The notes beneath the pieces are model-generated. The model was not told the origin of the DNA. It saw nothing but the letters and a program-made list of their open reading frames with translations, and made no database searches. The translations under genes and the position numbers were made by a program. Below, piece after piece: positions 47,790 through 59,996 of a stretch of 64,000 bases of DNA (its first letter is position 1; each line of letters begins with the position of its first letter). This stretch comes from Paragordius varius (Eukaryota; Nematomorpha): the NCBI GenBank assembly GCA_964247055.1, contig OZ176050.1, positions 9,486,001-9,550,000 on the forward strand, written 5' to 3'.

Positions 47790-50580
47790 ATGAATAAAGA
47801 CTTTAAATCTATATCGGAACATTCGAAATTGGCTCTTAGAATGTAACAATGGCAATTAAGCAATGGCTGGTTATAGATACGGTGAGATTAGATTTAAACA
47901 TATGCTGTCTACAAGAAACTCGATATAAAAATGCAGGTATAAAACACTGATGGATATTCATTACTATACCAAGGTGGGAACAAAGGACAATCTGGCGTCG
48001 CCATAATGATGAAAGATACCCATAGCCAAAACGTAATCACCGTGACCCGTCACAGCGATAGGATTATTCAAGCTAGAATGATATAAACAAGTGATCCTCG
48101 GTGTTATTTCCGTATATGCACCCCAAGATAAATGCAAACTGGATTCGTGGGATCAACTCCACCAAATATGTTCCAATATACTCAAAACAGACTGTTTAAT
48201 GATTGGAGAAGATCTAAACGCACATGTTGGAAGCAGCGAAGGCTTCTCTGTTATACATGGAGGATACAACTTTGATAACCGGGACAAAGAAGGAGAAAAT
48301 GTTTTAGAATTTTGTGCAGCTCAGCGACTACAATTAGCAAAACTCAATATCTGGTAAATACAACCACTTATAATGCGGAAACACAGCATAAAGTAACATC
48401 ATTTTTTAATAATAGGCCTTCTAATCATAATACCAAACCTAGACTTAATATACATAAGCTTAAAAAACCTGAGATAATGAAAAAATTCAAAAATTCGCTT
48501 GACTTAAACATTGTTAATCTAAACGTTGAAGACTCCTGGCACAGTCTAACAAGCAATGCGATTTAAAGTGTAGAAAAATTGTGTGGTAAAAGAAAGAGCA
48601 AAGCCCAAAAGAAATGGTGGAGGGACGATTCAATTAAGCCACTACTTAAAGAAAAGGCGCGTTTGTATAAAAAATGAAAGAAATCGAAAAGAGAATACGA
48701 CAAAACTGAGTATTACAAATACAACAAAAAGGTACAAAAGGAAATAAATTAATTGATGATAAAGAGGCTAAAGATACTGCCGATAAATTGGACAAAGAAA
48801 TCCAAATTATGAAAATTTTCAATCATATGAAACTTTACAAAACAAAAAAGCTATACCAACGATTAATTGTATAAAGATAATAATAATAGTTTACAAATAC
48901 AACCAGAATTAATTAAATCCATATGGCAAAAATATATGGAACAAAATCTAAACAACCATTTAACACCCATCCTAAATTCTGTCAGAGATCCCTGTTGGGT
49001 CCATTAAGGATATTTACAATACAAAAAATCGAAATTGCCTTAATCAAATGAAATCAAACAAGGCTTCGGGCCCTAGTGAACTGTTTTGATATCATAAAAT
49101 TAATATCCAATATTTCCATGCTTTTAACAAATTTTAACAAAATAATGGTTGAAATGAAAATACCCACAGACTGGGAAAAAAGCATTAAATTTCCCTTCAA
49201 AAATAAAGAGGATATTCTTAATTGCTCCTCATACAGGCCCTTAAAACTTCTTGAACATGGGTTAAAATTTTTGAAATGTGCCTCAAACGTATCGCCGAGC
49301 TCATATCAATTGATCCAATGCAATTAAAAGAACAATCGATCCAATTTTCCTACTCAGACAATTACAAGATAAATACCGAACAAAAGGTCTTAAAATATTC
49401 CTCCTTTTTGTCGATTTAAAAAAGGCTTACGACTCAGTACCTAGAGCACTAATAATAAAATCACTGAGCTACAACAACTTAGATGAATATACCATTAAAT
49501 TAATTATGTTGATCTACTCTACACCTACTCAATCAGTTGTGTTCTTACACCTGCTGGGAATTCAAAGTATTTTAGTATTAATACCGGGATGCATCAGGGG
49601 TCGGTCTTAAGCCCGTTTCTTTTCATATCTGTATTAGACTACATTACAAAAGACATTAGAGAAGGCTTACCGTATGAAATTCTCTAGGCAGTCTATCTTA
49701 TAATTAGTGCAGAAACTATTTCAATACTCGAAAATAAATATCTAATGTGGTTAAAACAATTACAAAAAACAGTCTTAGGATCAATACCAATATTCTAATC
49801 ACACTGAGCAAATATCCATGCCCAAAGTGGATCACTGAGGTAAAACTAAACTCACTTTGTTGTACAAAATGCAGGAATTAAGTCCATAAAAAATGATCTT
49901 ATATAAAAGTAAAATTAATTAATAATTTTATCTGCACACCATGTGCTTTATCGATACCACTGCCAATATCTAATCCGCGTACTTTAAACCTCAATGGAAT
50001 TATAAATTGTAACATCTTTTCCATATCTTGGCGATTGTATACCATCTGGTGGTTCTTTAAAAAATGCCATTTCTCATAGAATCAGACAGGGATGGGCCAA
50101 ATTTAATAAAAATATATTTTAACTAATAAAAATATTAAATTAAATCATAAGATAAAGATTTACAAAATGGGACTAAGACCAGCTATGACATACGCTACAG
50201 AAACCTGGGCCATTAGAGCAAACAGACATAAATAGACATACTAGAGCTGAAAACATGCTAAATCTGCAACAATAATCTTGATAATAACATAAAAGAAGTA
50301 GAACTAATATCTCTGTTAATTCAGCGCAACCGATTGCGTTATTACGTGCATTTTCAACATATGAATTCCCATAACTGGGTACAAATACAACTAAACATAC
50401 CCGGCCCATAGAGAAAAGGTTGCCCTAAACCCACATGGTACAAACAGCTGACCCAAGATCTCTTACAATTCAATATTGAACACGAACAAGTCTTTGATAG
50501 AACATTGTTACAAAGGTTAGTGCATGGTAACCCCAGATACCCTGGGAACGGAGAGATAAAATTGGAATTAAATTTTAACC
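47790..50580 (+). mobile_element. RTE-like LINE, broken
   Basis: Order and motifs fit an RTE/BovB-type non-LTR element. The apurinic endonuclease starts near 47815 (IGTFEIGS; LDLNICCLQETRYK; ISVYAPQDKCKLDSWDQ; MIGEDLNAHVGS; HGGYNFDNRDKEGENVLEF to 48340). A connector follows, with ORF pieces at 48312-48566. Then comes reverse transcriptase (FVDLKKAYDSVPRALI at about 49415; MHQGSVLSPFLFISVLDYI at about 49590; the catalytic YADD box is not found) and the C-terminal part (MGLRPAMTYATETWAI at 50167; then WYKQLTQDLLQFNI to NPRYPGNGE at about 50560). Multiple frameshifts and stops separate the blocks. It begins 65 bp past a Helitron end. Confidence 0.85.
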
Positions 50581-50979
50581 ATGATAATTATATACGTATA
50601 AACTAGAAATTTTTGAAAAATGTATGCCAAAAATATACAATTATTTATTTAGTGTTTATACATGCATAAAAATTCCGGTATCATCTAAAGATTCCAATCA
50701 TATTCTTAATCTATAAATGGAAATATTATTGATAACACTTAATACAAATAAATTAGAATCAAAAAGCACAATTATTATCAGATAAAGATATGTAAATTAG
50801 TGTATTTTCTAATATCTATCCATTGATCTTACGTCTATATTTTTAAAAAATCCAAAAAATAAACTATTATAGTTTATAGACTTTTTATTAATTATAAATC
50901 AAAATTTAAACGGCTTTTTATCATAATGCAAAATCGAACAAAAAATAATAATTCTTATTTAAACCTTATAATATAGGCC

Positions 50980-51015
<36 letters not shown>

Positions 51016-52090
51016 GGTCAATAAAACTTAATTTAATTATGTAATTGAGTAACTTGAAAGTTTACTAAGCATTATAAATATTAAAAGAACAAATTTTAAC
51101 AAGTTTAATCTGCACCAAGCCTGAAAAAATTATAATAATTATTTTCTTGTATTCACAGAATATTTTAAGTTTAAAAAATCATTTTTTAAATATATAAAAA
51201 ATATGAATAATTTTAAACCTTAAAAAACAAATAATTTATTTTAAGTTGAATTTGAATTGTTGGGTGAATTTGAAATGTAAATTATAAATAAACTACAATA
51301 ATGGCAAAAAAGTTGAACTAGCTATATTTTATCTATTCTTTACCCATTGTATTAATATTAAAAATCATTGAAAAATCATTTTATAATTTTAAGCCGTATA
51401 CATAATAATTGCCTTGCATTTCATATTTTAATTTTTCATTATAAGCATGGTTGTCAACTATTCAAATCCATATCGAAAAACATGAGTGTATTTAGATTAT
51501 GTTAATGAAAATGAAATTTACCTCATTGTTAGTAGTAAATATAATTAAAAATTTATAAAAATCTTAACCTTAGATAATGATTTAAAATATGATACAGTAG
51601 TAAATACAGTATGCACATTTGTGTTAGGCAATTCACATTATTTTAGGTCAATTGGCAACACAGTAATATATGGGTAAAATAACAAAATATTGAAATTAAA
51701 CAATTCCCTATCTTACCCCATTAATTTGTTTATAAGTAAGGATAAATGTTTTATAACACACGCCACTGTTTTATCAATTAACCAACAATAATGTGAATAT
51801 GCCAGCATAAATCTGCACACTGTATATGCTAGTTTTTTTACATTTAGAGTATATTGCAATATGATTGGCTTAAATTTAGTGCATATAAAAATATATATTT
51901 TTCGCTTTTTTCCCCTTTTCAACCAAATTAAGCTATCTAATATCAAATGAAAAACTAGCGATGTATAATTACTCAACTGTATATACTTTAAACATGGTAT
52001 ATATTTAATTCAAATAAGTTAAAGCAATACTGTTTCTATGGTTGCGGATGGCTTTTGTATGAAAGTACGGAATCCATAGGGAGCCTATCA

Positions 52091-52155
<65 letters not shown>

Positions 52156-52695
52156 TTACTATACATAAATCTAAATAAGTAATTTTGTGGGTTTAGAATT
52201 ATAAAAATAATTAATGGTTTACGAGGTGAAGTACAGACCCATATTTGGATGATTTTAAAACATAAACCACCAACCCAACCTAAAATGATTAACTTTACTT
52301 ATAAAAGATCAAAAATGTTTTATGGCGTTTAATGTTGCTTCTTGATTAACAAAACTACTTATAAATTTCATAAGCAATTAGAAATATTTGCAATGAAGTT
52401 AGGGAGGTTTAAATGATGACTATCCACCTATTTATTTAATATCATTTTAAAACGACCCTCTTCGATTTATTTATATTAATACATTGTTTGAGGTTATTTT
52501 TTAAAATGGATGCGTTTAACGGGTTCAAACTTAATAAACCGCGGGGAATTAAATTTTAAACATTTATATAGTAATTAATTAATCCGAAAAAATGCATAAT
52601 GAATGCCGTTGATAAATAACATTAGCTGTAAGGTATTGTGAATTGCTCTATAATCAGAGGTAAAATTGTTGATTTTATTAATTTTTATATTAATA
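50581..52695. other. intergenic, no gene seen
   Basis: AT-rich. It contains two dinucleotide runs, about 50980-51013 and 52096-52152. Around 52035-52080 an imperfect inverted repeat (TCTATGG ... CCATAGG) flanks a less AT-rich core. The 87-codon minus frame at 51713-51976 has no family resemblance. Confidence 0.45.
52096..52152. repeat. long (AT)n microsatellite
   Basis: About 28 AT units, the longest simple repeat in the window; it is self-complementary and its assembled length may be unreliable. Confidence 0.95.
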
Positions 52696-53280
52696 CTAGC
52701 GTAAATCTCGTGCTGCTACGCAGCCCGAGGAAGTCCTTCGGACTTCTGGGGGGGGGGGGGGGGGGGGGGGGGCTATTTGAAAGGGACAATAAAATGATCC
52801 ACATATGTGAATTATTTCGAAACATTATTTAATGATCTCATAGGAATTTCAAAACGGTGCATTCATACAAATATATTGTTTACTTGGGCGAAAAATAGAT
52901 TCAAAAAATTATTTTTGTGGGCTTTTTTTGAAAAAAATTACGTGGGGAGCGGGTAGGGCCTAAATTAAAAAAGCGAGACGACTATGTTCGGAGCAATCTA
53001 AAATAACTAAACAAAAATCATATTTAAAATTGAATGGTTTAACACGTTCTCCCGAAAATTGTCTCAAAGACACGATTTTTGTGGACTTGTGTTTTCAAAA
53101 AGAAACCGTTTTTTACACGGGGTGGGCCCGAACTGGGGGCCTAATTCAAAAAAGGGCAAAGCTATTTTCCGGGCATTCATTAATGATTATATTTTTTCGA
53201 TTTTTGGATTTGAATGCGTCTACCTGTTTTCCGGTACCAGATCCCAAAGCCAGCATTTTCCATTTTTATAAATGTATAGA
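52696..53280 (-). mobile_element. non-autonomous Helitron, copy D (internally deleted, best 3' end)
   Basis: A 585-bp copy with both termini: host A then CTAG at 52696-52699, and ...TATAGA at 53280 followed by host T. On the minus strand the 3' end shows the hairpin CTCGGGCTGC-GTA-GCAGCACGAG (one mismatch), then seven bases, then CTAG. A second perfect hairpin (GAAGTCC-GAA-GGACTTC read on that strand) lies next to it. A run of about 22 G follows on the plus strand. Nearly all the 165-bp modules are deleted, leaving the two ends. Confidence 0.88.
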
Positions 53281-53753
53281 TGTAATTTTTAGCATTTTAT
53301 AACTATTTGAAAAAGTAAAAATATAGGAGCGTATAATGTATGTATTGGGTAATAATTTTATGGATGATTATAATTTATGCAAACATTCGATTTTTGCAGA
53401 TTAATCTGTAAAGTGAAAAATATAAAGCAATTGCCCCCTTTTCGGGGGGTGGAACCATTTACATCATTACTCAAAACGACTATCTTTATAATTAAATATA
53501 TCTAAAACAGGGATTGAAACTGAAACCATTTCGTAAAAACTAGTACTATGGTTTTTTGTATATTATGTTTTTTGTCATTTATGCCAATAAAAAATATGGA
53601 ACTTGATTTAAAAAAAATTGGTCTTAAACTTGTTAACAAAAGTGAACCATAAATTTTCATAATATTAGTTTGCCATCGTGCCTCTCTTAATTTTAGATGG
53701 CATATAAAACGATAGATATCTTGAGAGGCATTAAATTATGAAAATGCTAAATA
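53281..53753. other. intergenic between Helitron D and the hAT element
   Basis: AT-rich except for a small CCCCC-GGGGG hairpin near 53432-53450. No gene recognised. Confidence 0.4.
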
Positions 53754-53761
53754 TTTTAAAG

Positions 53762-55532
53762 CAGTGGTACTAAAACCGCGGCCCGCGGGCCGCATGCGGC
53801 CCTAAAGGTGCTTTAAAATTGCCCTATGACCATATTGATACTTAAATTATTTTTTTTATTGATGTGTTTTTATAATACACATAAACGAATTTTCGCTTAT
53901 TTTAATAATAATTTTTTTCTTTAATTTAATTTTAGTATTTTGATTTTTACCCAATTCAAAATCTAGAAAAATTTTCCTACATTAAAATGATTTCAAAATT
54001 TTGGTACCTTTGTTTCTGTGTTTTATTTTTTTTCCATTTTGAATTTTTATTGCATTCCTTTTATTTAAGCAAGCCTGCATATACATATTCTTTTCATTGC
54101 TACCCTACATCATTTTTTACAAATCCTTCCCATAAAATATTTTTCAAATTAATATCATTAAATTTCGACCTGTTTTTTTATAGCATAACTCAAATTATAT
54201 TCCTATTTTTTTGAAAAAAATTACATATTTAAACATAATAAAATCAAAGGATGACATCTAATGCTAAAAAACGTAATTTATCCGATGAATATCGCTCCTT
54301 TCAAAAAGAATAGGAAGAAAAATTTATTGTTGTTTTAAATAAAAATGTTATTATCTGCCTTATATGTAAGGATAACATAATTATAAAAAAATACAATATT
54401 AAAAGACATTTTACAATCCCTCATTCTCATATATTCTTCGTTTATTATGTTTTCGTTGCAAAATTTCACAGAGATACATTGAAATGTTAAACTAATAGTG
54501 CTAATAGCAGTTTTTCAGAGCCAAAAATATATTTAGACATCAATGGGTCGAGCACATGTTGAATCAGAAAGTTTAAATTTTTTAATTTGCCTCATGATTT
54601 ACTTTTATGGAATTTATCGAATAAAAAGGGCAACCTTTTTTAGATATTCTTTTATTAGTTGGGAATCAGTAAACGGTTTCATATTTTTTCCTAAGTATCA
54701 AATTTTATATAAAACTTAACAGAAAGTTTGACGAGGAAATTAATAGTGACAAATGGTAAGTTTTATTAGCCTACCTTTGCGATACTTATAAACTTAATAT
54801 TTTTAATACAAGTCTTTAAGGGAGCAAAATAATGACCAAGAAAAATTAATAAAATATAAACAAGATTTTATCAATAAAACACTCCTATATTTTCCAACAC
54901 TTAAAACGATTCATGAAGAAAATATGGATTTTACCGCGGAGAAAAATTTAATAATAGACAATCTAACATTTTTCTATGAGATGGAATTTAGAGTTTAAGA
55001 ATTAAATTAAAAATTGCTTAAACTTATTGAAAATCCATGACATATGGATATATTCAATATAAGCAACTTGAGCATTTCGGTTTTGATCAGGCGCATATCA
55101 TTGAAGAATTCGTAGAATCGTAGAGAAGAGTATGTAGAGTTTTGGCAAGATGTGCCAAATAATAATAAGAATAAAAAAACGAGCTCAAGTTATCCTAACT
55201 GTTTTTCCCTCAACTTAGGCGTGTGAGACGGCATATTCAAAATAAAGTACGTCAAGAATACAAGCAGAAATCGTTTAACCGATGAAAATTATCGGTTAAT
55301 ATCAAAATAAATGTTATCAAAATATTTTAATTTTTTAAACTAAATGGTGCGATACGAGTTTTTAGCTGGATTTACATGCGATCCGCAAAAAATTCATTGT
55401 GCTGATTTAAAGTATTAATGTGTGCATATGTGTCAAATCGCTATGTAATATATGCCATTATAAGGTTCATGGCCCTCGAAAATTAAATATATTTTATTTG
55501 GCCCTTCAAATTTTTTTTGGTGAATACCACTG
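53762..55532 (+). mobile_element. hAT transposon, decayed but full length
   Basis: Flanked by a perfect 8-bp duplication TTTTAAAG (53754-53761 and 55533-55540). Ends are CAGTGGTACTAAAACC and, reverse-complemented, CAGTGGTATTCACC; GGCCCGCGGGCCGCATGCGG lies just inside the left end. From 54251 the transposase begins MTSNAKKRNLSDEYRSFQKE, a stop, then EEKFIVVLNK, CLICK and YNIKRHF: the BED-like zinc finger start of hAT transposases related to GTF2IRD2/EPM2AIP1-type proteins. Further on, fragments such as LLAYLCDTYKLN and FPTLKTIHEEN appear in shifting frames. Several stops and frameshifts make it inactive, although the target duplication is intact. Confidence 0.88.
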
Positions 55533-55540
55533 TTTTAAAG

Positions 55541-55883
55541 TGTGAATAACAAAAAAAGAGACATTAATAAATTAAAAAATATTAACATAAGTATATTTAT
55601 ATTATTAATATAAAGGTGAAACCATATCTTAATGTTAGATAAATCTGAAACATATATAATTTTATGAAATGGGCACACAATGCTTACACCTTTAATTAGA
55701 AAAATATCAAAAAATACTTTTATTTAATGATATTTTCCTAAACAATAAATTATAACCATAAATAAAAAAATATGCAAATAATCAATTAAATGCATGCGTA
55801 TTGTAATTTTCATCTCCAACGACCATATAAAATTGGTAAAGGCATTATCGGATTTTATTCCGTGATCATTGAGTTAAAAAAAT
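55541..55883. other. intergenic downstream of COQ9
   Basis: AT-rich; should hold the COQ9 3' UTR. Nothing else recognised. Confidence 0.4.
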
Positions 55884-56777
55884 TTATATATGTACTTTAT
55901 TTGAAATCTCATTAATTTGTTTTTGTTGTTGCCAATCATTGTCGAATTTGCCGACAGCTTCTTTATCAATGATTGGATCCAAGACACATATTAATTGGCT
56001 AATTTTTTGCAAATATCGTTTCAATTCATCCCGATACAAAGATGTGAAGATCATTTTAGATTGATCTGTTTTTTGAGAATCTTCCGATAAATCATTTGAT
56101 AACATTTCAGAATATCTATTATATATATATAATAAATACTTGACCTATTATTTCGATAATCATTGATAATTTTAATCAAAGCAGCCTCGAACAATATAAA
56201 AATTTTAGAACGATTCCAATACCACGGTATTGTTTTTAACTTAGATGGGTTTTTAGAGTTGTACCCATAGTATGCAATAATATTTACGTAGTTAAAAACA
56301 AAACTAAAAGTATCGAATATGTTTTTGGGATTAAATGCTAGAGATAAAGCCTAAAAACACTTAAAAATTGAGAAAACTTGGGGAAATTTGGATATAAACG
56401 GTAAAACATATTCGATCCGATTTAAAATAATATCATTTAAATCAGTGAGTTCTGATGAATTTTCGAGTGAGTTAATCAATTCTTTATCAGACAACTCTTC
56501 ATAAAATTTTAGAAGTTCAAAACCATGTTTATAAAAAATTCCTTGTAAAGACGGTGGCAAATGTAAATCTTTAACACCTAACATATCAAATAATATTACC
56601 CTTAACCAAAGATAGCCGAGTCCATCCATATTTTTTTACATAAGGTAGTGAAACTTCTAAAATTTCGTTTCTAAGATCTAATTCTATTTGGTTCCTTTGC
56701 CCTGATTTAGAACTGTATTTACAAATTTTAATAGCTATAGAATTTAATTTTAGGGCACGCTTTATAAACACATGCAT
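55884..56777 (-). CDS. COQ9: ubiquinone biosynthesis protein COQ9, mitochondrial
   Basis: Lipid-binding protein of the mitochondrial matrix that supports COQ7 in coenzyme Q synthesis. Exons 56600-56777, 56378-56577, 56145-56350 and 55884-56115 join in phase to 271 residues (human 318). The N-terminus (MHVFIKRALKLNSIAIKICK) is a basic amphipathic targeting peptide. EILEVSLPYVKKYGWTRLSL matches the family's LP-V---GWT block. After the first intron come GVKDLHLPPSLQGIFYKHGFE, IEYVLPFISKFPQALSLAFNP and the conserved region running to WYWNRSKIFILFEAALI. The last exon is poorly conserved and K/Q-rich. All three introns are tiny: 22 (56578-56599), 27 (56351-56377) and 29 nt (56116-56144). The start codon is 32 bp from that of HMG20 on the other strand. 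Confidence 0.92.
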
Positions 56778-56809
56778 AATTGAGTGAACACCTACATATT
56801 ACAATCCAT
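56778..56809. promoter_or_regulatory. 32-bp spacer between divergent COQ9 and HMG20 start codons
   Basis: Both genes must fit 5' UTR and promoter into, or across, these 32 bases, so each gene's transcription probably starts inside the other or at a shared point, or the 5' ends are altered by trans-splicing. No TATA box is visible. AG dinucleotides occur on both strands, so spliced-leader acceptance is possible but not shown. Confidence 0.5.
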
Positions 56810-58438
56810 ATGGCAGAAGCACCTACTTCACGACCACTCACCGCTTATTTTTTATTTTTACACAAAAATAGGGATAAAACAGCACAAGAAATGCCAAATA
56901 TTGGAAGTCGTCAAAGAATAAAATATTTAGCCGAAAAATGGACTTCATTGAGTAATGCTGAAAAGCAAGTAACTGTGTTTTAATATTTATAATAGGCTTA
57001 TCGCTTAGAGGCACAAGAAATGCATAAAAAATATTTGGCAAATAAGGATTATTCTAGTGATAACAAAAAATATTATATGAGCATAGGTCCTAGGAAAAAG
57101 GTAAAAGCTCCTATTCAGTCCAATAAAGTAAAAACGGAGGAAACACCCAAGTGTGATACTAAAAATTATTTTCCCGTTTATTCAGCAGATTTTCTCAAAT
57201 TTAATAAAGGTATTTATTTTTAGACTTATATTTTTAGGCAGAGATCAATTATTGATTAAACTGCAAAAAGAATATACGGAATTAGCCCACGAGCGCAATC
57301 TATTATCAAAATCTTATGAAGATAAACAAAAAATCTATAAAGAATTATCTATGAATTTTTTAAAAATTCAAGAGCAACGAAAACAGCTTATTCCTAACAT
57401 AAACCATTTAAAACAACAAATTATTAAGGCATTCAAAGAAAATCAAATATCTTTTGGAGGTAATTATTATTCAAATCACCCGCAACTTGTTTTTTTGACT
57501 GATTTTTTGATATTTCATAAGCGATTTTAACCAATAAGATTTGCGTTTAGCTTTTCTAATTGAATGTTTGCGTTAAAAACATATGAAAGTTTAGCCTTAA
57601 TTACTATTCCGGTGTAATAAATTACCATTATTTTAATCATTTTTATTTTTTTTATAGGGGTGCTTAAAAACATGCTAAAAACAAATTTTATGAATTAGTG
57701 AGGCACATTATTACGGTTTTTGCAAAACAGATTAAAATCACGTAAAAACCATTACATTTGCTTTGGCTTCTAAGTTATAAGAAAATATCGCTTGAATATA
57801 GAATCTTATATAAAAAATTGGATATTTAACCATGGTAAACCATGAAAATTTATAAAAAATATTAACCTTTTATTTTAAAAGACAATGTCAAAAAAGCCAC
57901 AATAAACATTGCAAAAATATGTATTGTATGTTATTTTTCTGGAAAAATATTTTTTGGATTAAGATTATTATAACTTTGAAGGGTGGAGAATCAACTCAAA
58001 AATGAAAAAATATATTTATTGGAATATTTACAAACATAGCTACTATTTAGTTAAAGTTCATGTTATTATGTATCTTTGAAATATTTCGATGCCGCTGTAA
58101 CTTGTTTATATTCCATTTCATATGTACTTTTATTATTATATTTTCATTTAACACAATATCATATGTAAATAAACTTTTTGATGGTTTAATTACCAATTAT
58201 TTAAAAGGCCTTTTTATTTATAACCCAAATTTCAAGTACTTTAATAACTCCTAATATTATAGATTTGGAAATTAGGGATATAACTCCAGAAAATTTGGAA
58301 AAATACCTTAAAACCCTAATTACCAAAATGAATGGCAATGAAGATATTGGTGACGGTGAGTTAATCAACCTTAATTCTGATGCATGTGATCCCAATCTTG
58401 AAAAGACATTATTTAATTTTTTTGATAAAAATAAATGA
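56810..58438 (+). CDS. HMG20: HMG20-type HMG-box protein (BRAF35/iBRAF)
   Basis: Chromatin protein; vertebrate HMG20A/B belong to or antagonise LSD1-CoREST complexes. Exons 56810-56968, 56996-57209, 57238-57459 and 58263-58438 join in phase to 256 residues. The HMG box covers about residues 6-75 (RPLTAYFLFLHKNRDKTAQE; EKWTSLSNAEKQ; AYRLEAQEMHKKY). After a basic linker comes PVYSADFLKFNKGRDQLLIK, matching the P-F-EEFL--NKARE-EL block unique to HMG20, then a coiled coil of about 75 residues and a short C-terminal helix (TPENLEKYLKTL). TFAM was considered, but it has two boxes and no such coiled coil. Introns are 27, 28 and 803 nt. The last exon is placed by phase (G plus AT) and by its resemblance to the family end; it is the least certain part. 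One box only, as expected. Confidence 0.9.
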
Positions 58439-59790
58439 TATATAAATTTTATTTATTATAAAAAAATTCGGAATAATATTAAATTTATATTTCGATATTT
58501 AGGTTTCAAATTATGATAAATCCTAAGTTATAAATGTTATATGCAGAAATTAAACACAAATCTTAATTGTTGAAATTATTTACATTAAATTTATCTTTTA
58601 AATAAACACGCATTAATAGGTTATGTTTAATTATTAACTGCACATTTATTGATGAATATTTTTTGTTTAATTTTTAAATAATAAGTATATGAAGCCTTAA
58701 GGTACATGGAATAATCCTGTGAGGCAGAATAACATTAAAAAATGCTCTTTTAAATTAGCTCGTTTACATGGCGGTATTGACAAAGGCTTTTAAATTTATT
58801 TGATTGTTAAAAATATATGGTTGGTTTTAGTTAAAATAAATTATTATAAGTGGCAAATTTTGATTACTGCAAAAATTATTTGATTGTCAAAAATGTATGG
58901 TTAATTGTAAAATGACTATTATTGAGTGATAAATTTTGATTGTTCTCCAATTTGAACCTAGGAATAGCCAAGTTTGATCCCCTGATAATCGTCCTTTTTT
59001 CCGTCTATAATTACTATGCAAAGAGCTCAAAATTATAGTTATTTAATTAAAATCAATAATGCTATATTTAATTTTTTCATGATCAAATTCTAAGGATGTC
59101 CAAATATATAAAAATAATTTTATCATTTTAGTCAACTAAAATCTATATTATTTATTTGTTGCTATTAGTACTACTTAAAACGCATTTTGCAGCGTAATAT
59201 ATTGTCATTTATAAAAAAAATATTATTTATCAAGCCTTAAAAAATCTTTGGAGTTTAACCCTTGTTTTCAATCATTTTGCAACCTCTAGGTGTTGAACTA
59301 AACTTGTAAAAGCAGTGCCAAAAGTAACATTTATTTTTGTATTGTGAATATATTAATACTTAAGTGAGGGATGATAAAACATAATATATAAATAAGGGGG
59401 CATAAAATTATTGATCTTGCTCATATTTTGTTAGAAGTGTGGAAAATGTTATGATTTTAGTGCAAAGTTTAGCGTTTTTTTAAAGATGGGAACCATAAAA
59501 ATAAATCAAATAGTTAATTTGACTTTAAAAAAATCTAAAAACATTAAAATATCTAACATTATTAAAAAATCAAAATTAAGCACCATCATATGTTTTGACG
59601 CTTTGGATGATACTGTCTTTTAATTATTAACACATCAGAAAAATAGAAAAAAACCACATTAAAAAAATAGAAAAAAAATCAGACAACCCATTAACTGCAC
59701 ATATTCTATATCTAAAAATAATAAAATTCATAACTTAGATAGTTAAATTATCTATGGAATCTAAATTAGATGCTAAGGTTTAATTAGCTT
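58439..59790. other. intergenic, mostly featureless
   Basis: AT-rich. An approximately 80-bp tandem duplication lies at 58793-58942 (TTTGATTGTTAAAAATATAT and TTTGATTGTCAAAAATGTAT, 80 bp apart, with AAATTTTGATT after each). No gene recognised. Confidence 0.45.
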
Positions 59791-59996
59791 CCAGTTTAGC
59801 GCCACCCAAAGAGATTTAGGATGTTAGCCAAATTTTATTAACTCCGAATGCGATCGTAAAAATAATTATTAAGCGACACTGATATAATCTGTCGCGTAGA
59901 TCTTACAATATTAATTGTAAGAGAAGAAATTTACGATCAGATGGCCAGTAAAATTAACTTTCAGATTACATAGTGCTTTTTGGGGTGGCTTTAGTA
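59791..59996. mobile_element. small inverted-repeat element with nested hairpins
   Basis: Imperfect terminal inverted repeats TTTAGCGCCACCCAAAGAG (left) and CTTTTTGGGGTGGCTTTAG (right). Inside, GATCGTAAA (59852-59860) pairs with TTTACGATC (59930-59938). Within that stem lie two perfect hairpins, GCGACA/TGTCGC (59873-59895, 11-nt loop) and TCTTACAAT/ATTGTAAGA (59901-59922, 4-nt loop). Together they form a three-way junction in single-stranded DNA or RNA. No clear target duplication was found, and the superfamily is unknown. Confidence 0.6.

Noticed and set aside
56810-58438. TFAM identity for the HMG-box gene
   Set aside because: Single HMG box, long coiled coil and the FL--NK-R--L block point to HMG20 rather than mitochondrial TFAM, despite the COQ9 neighbour.
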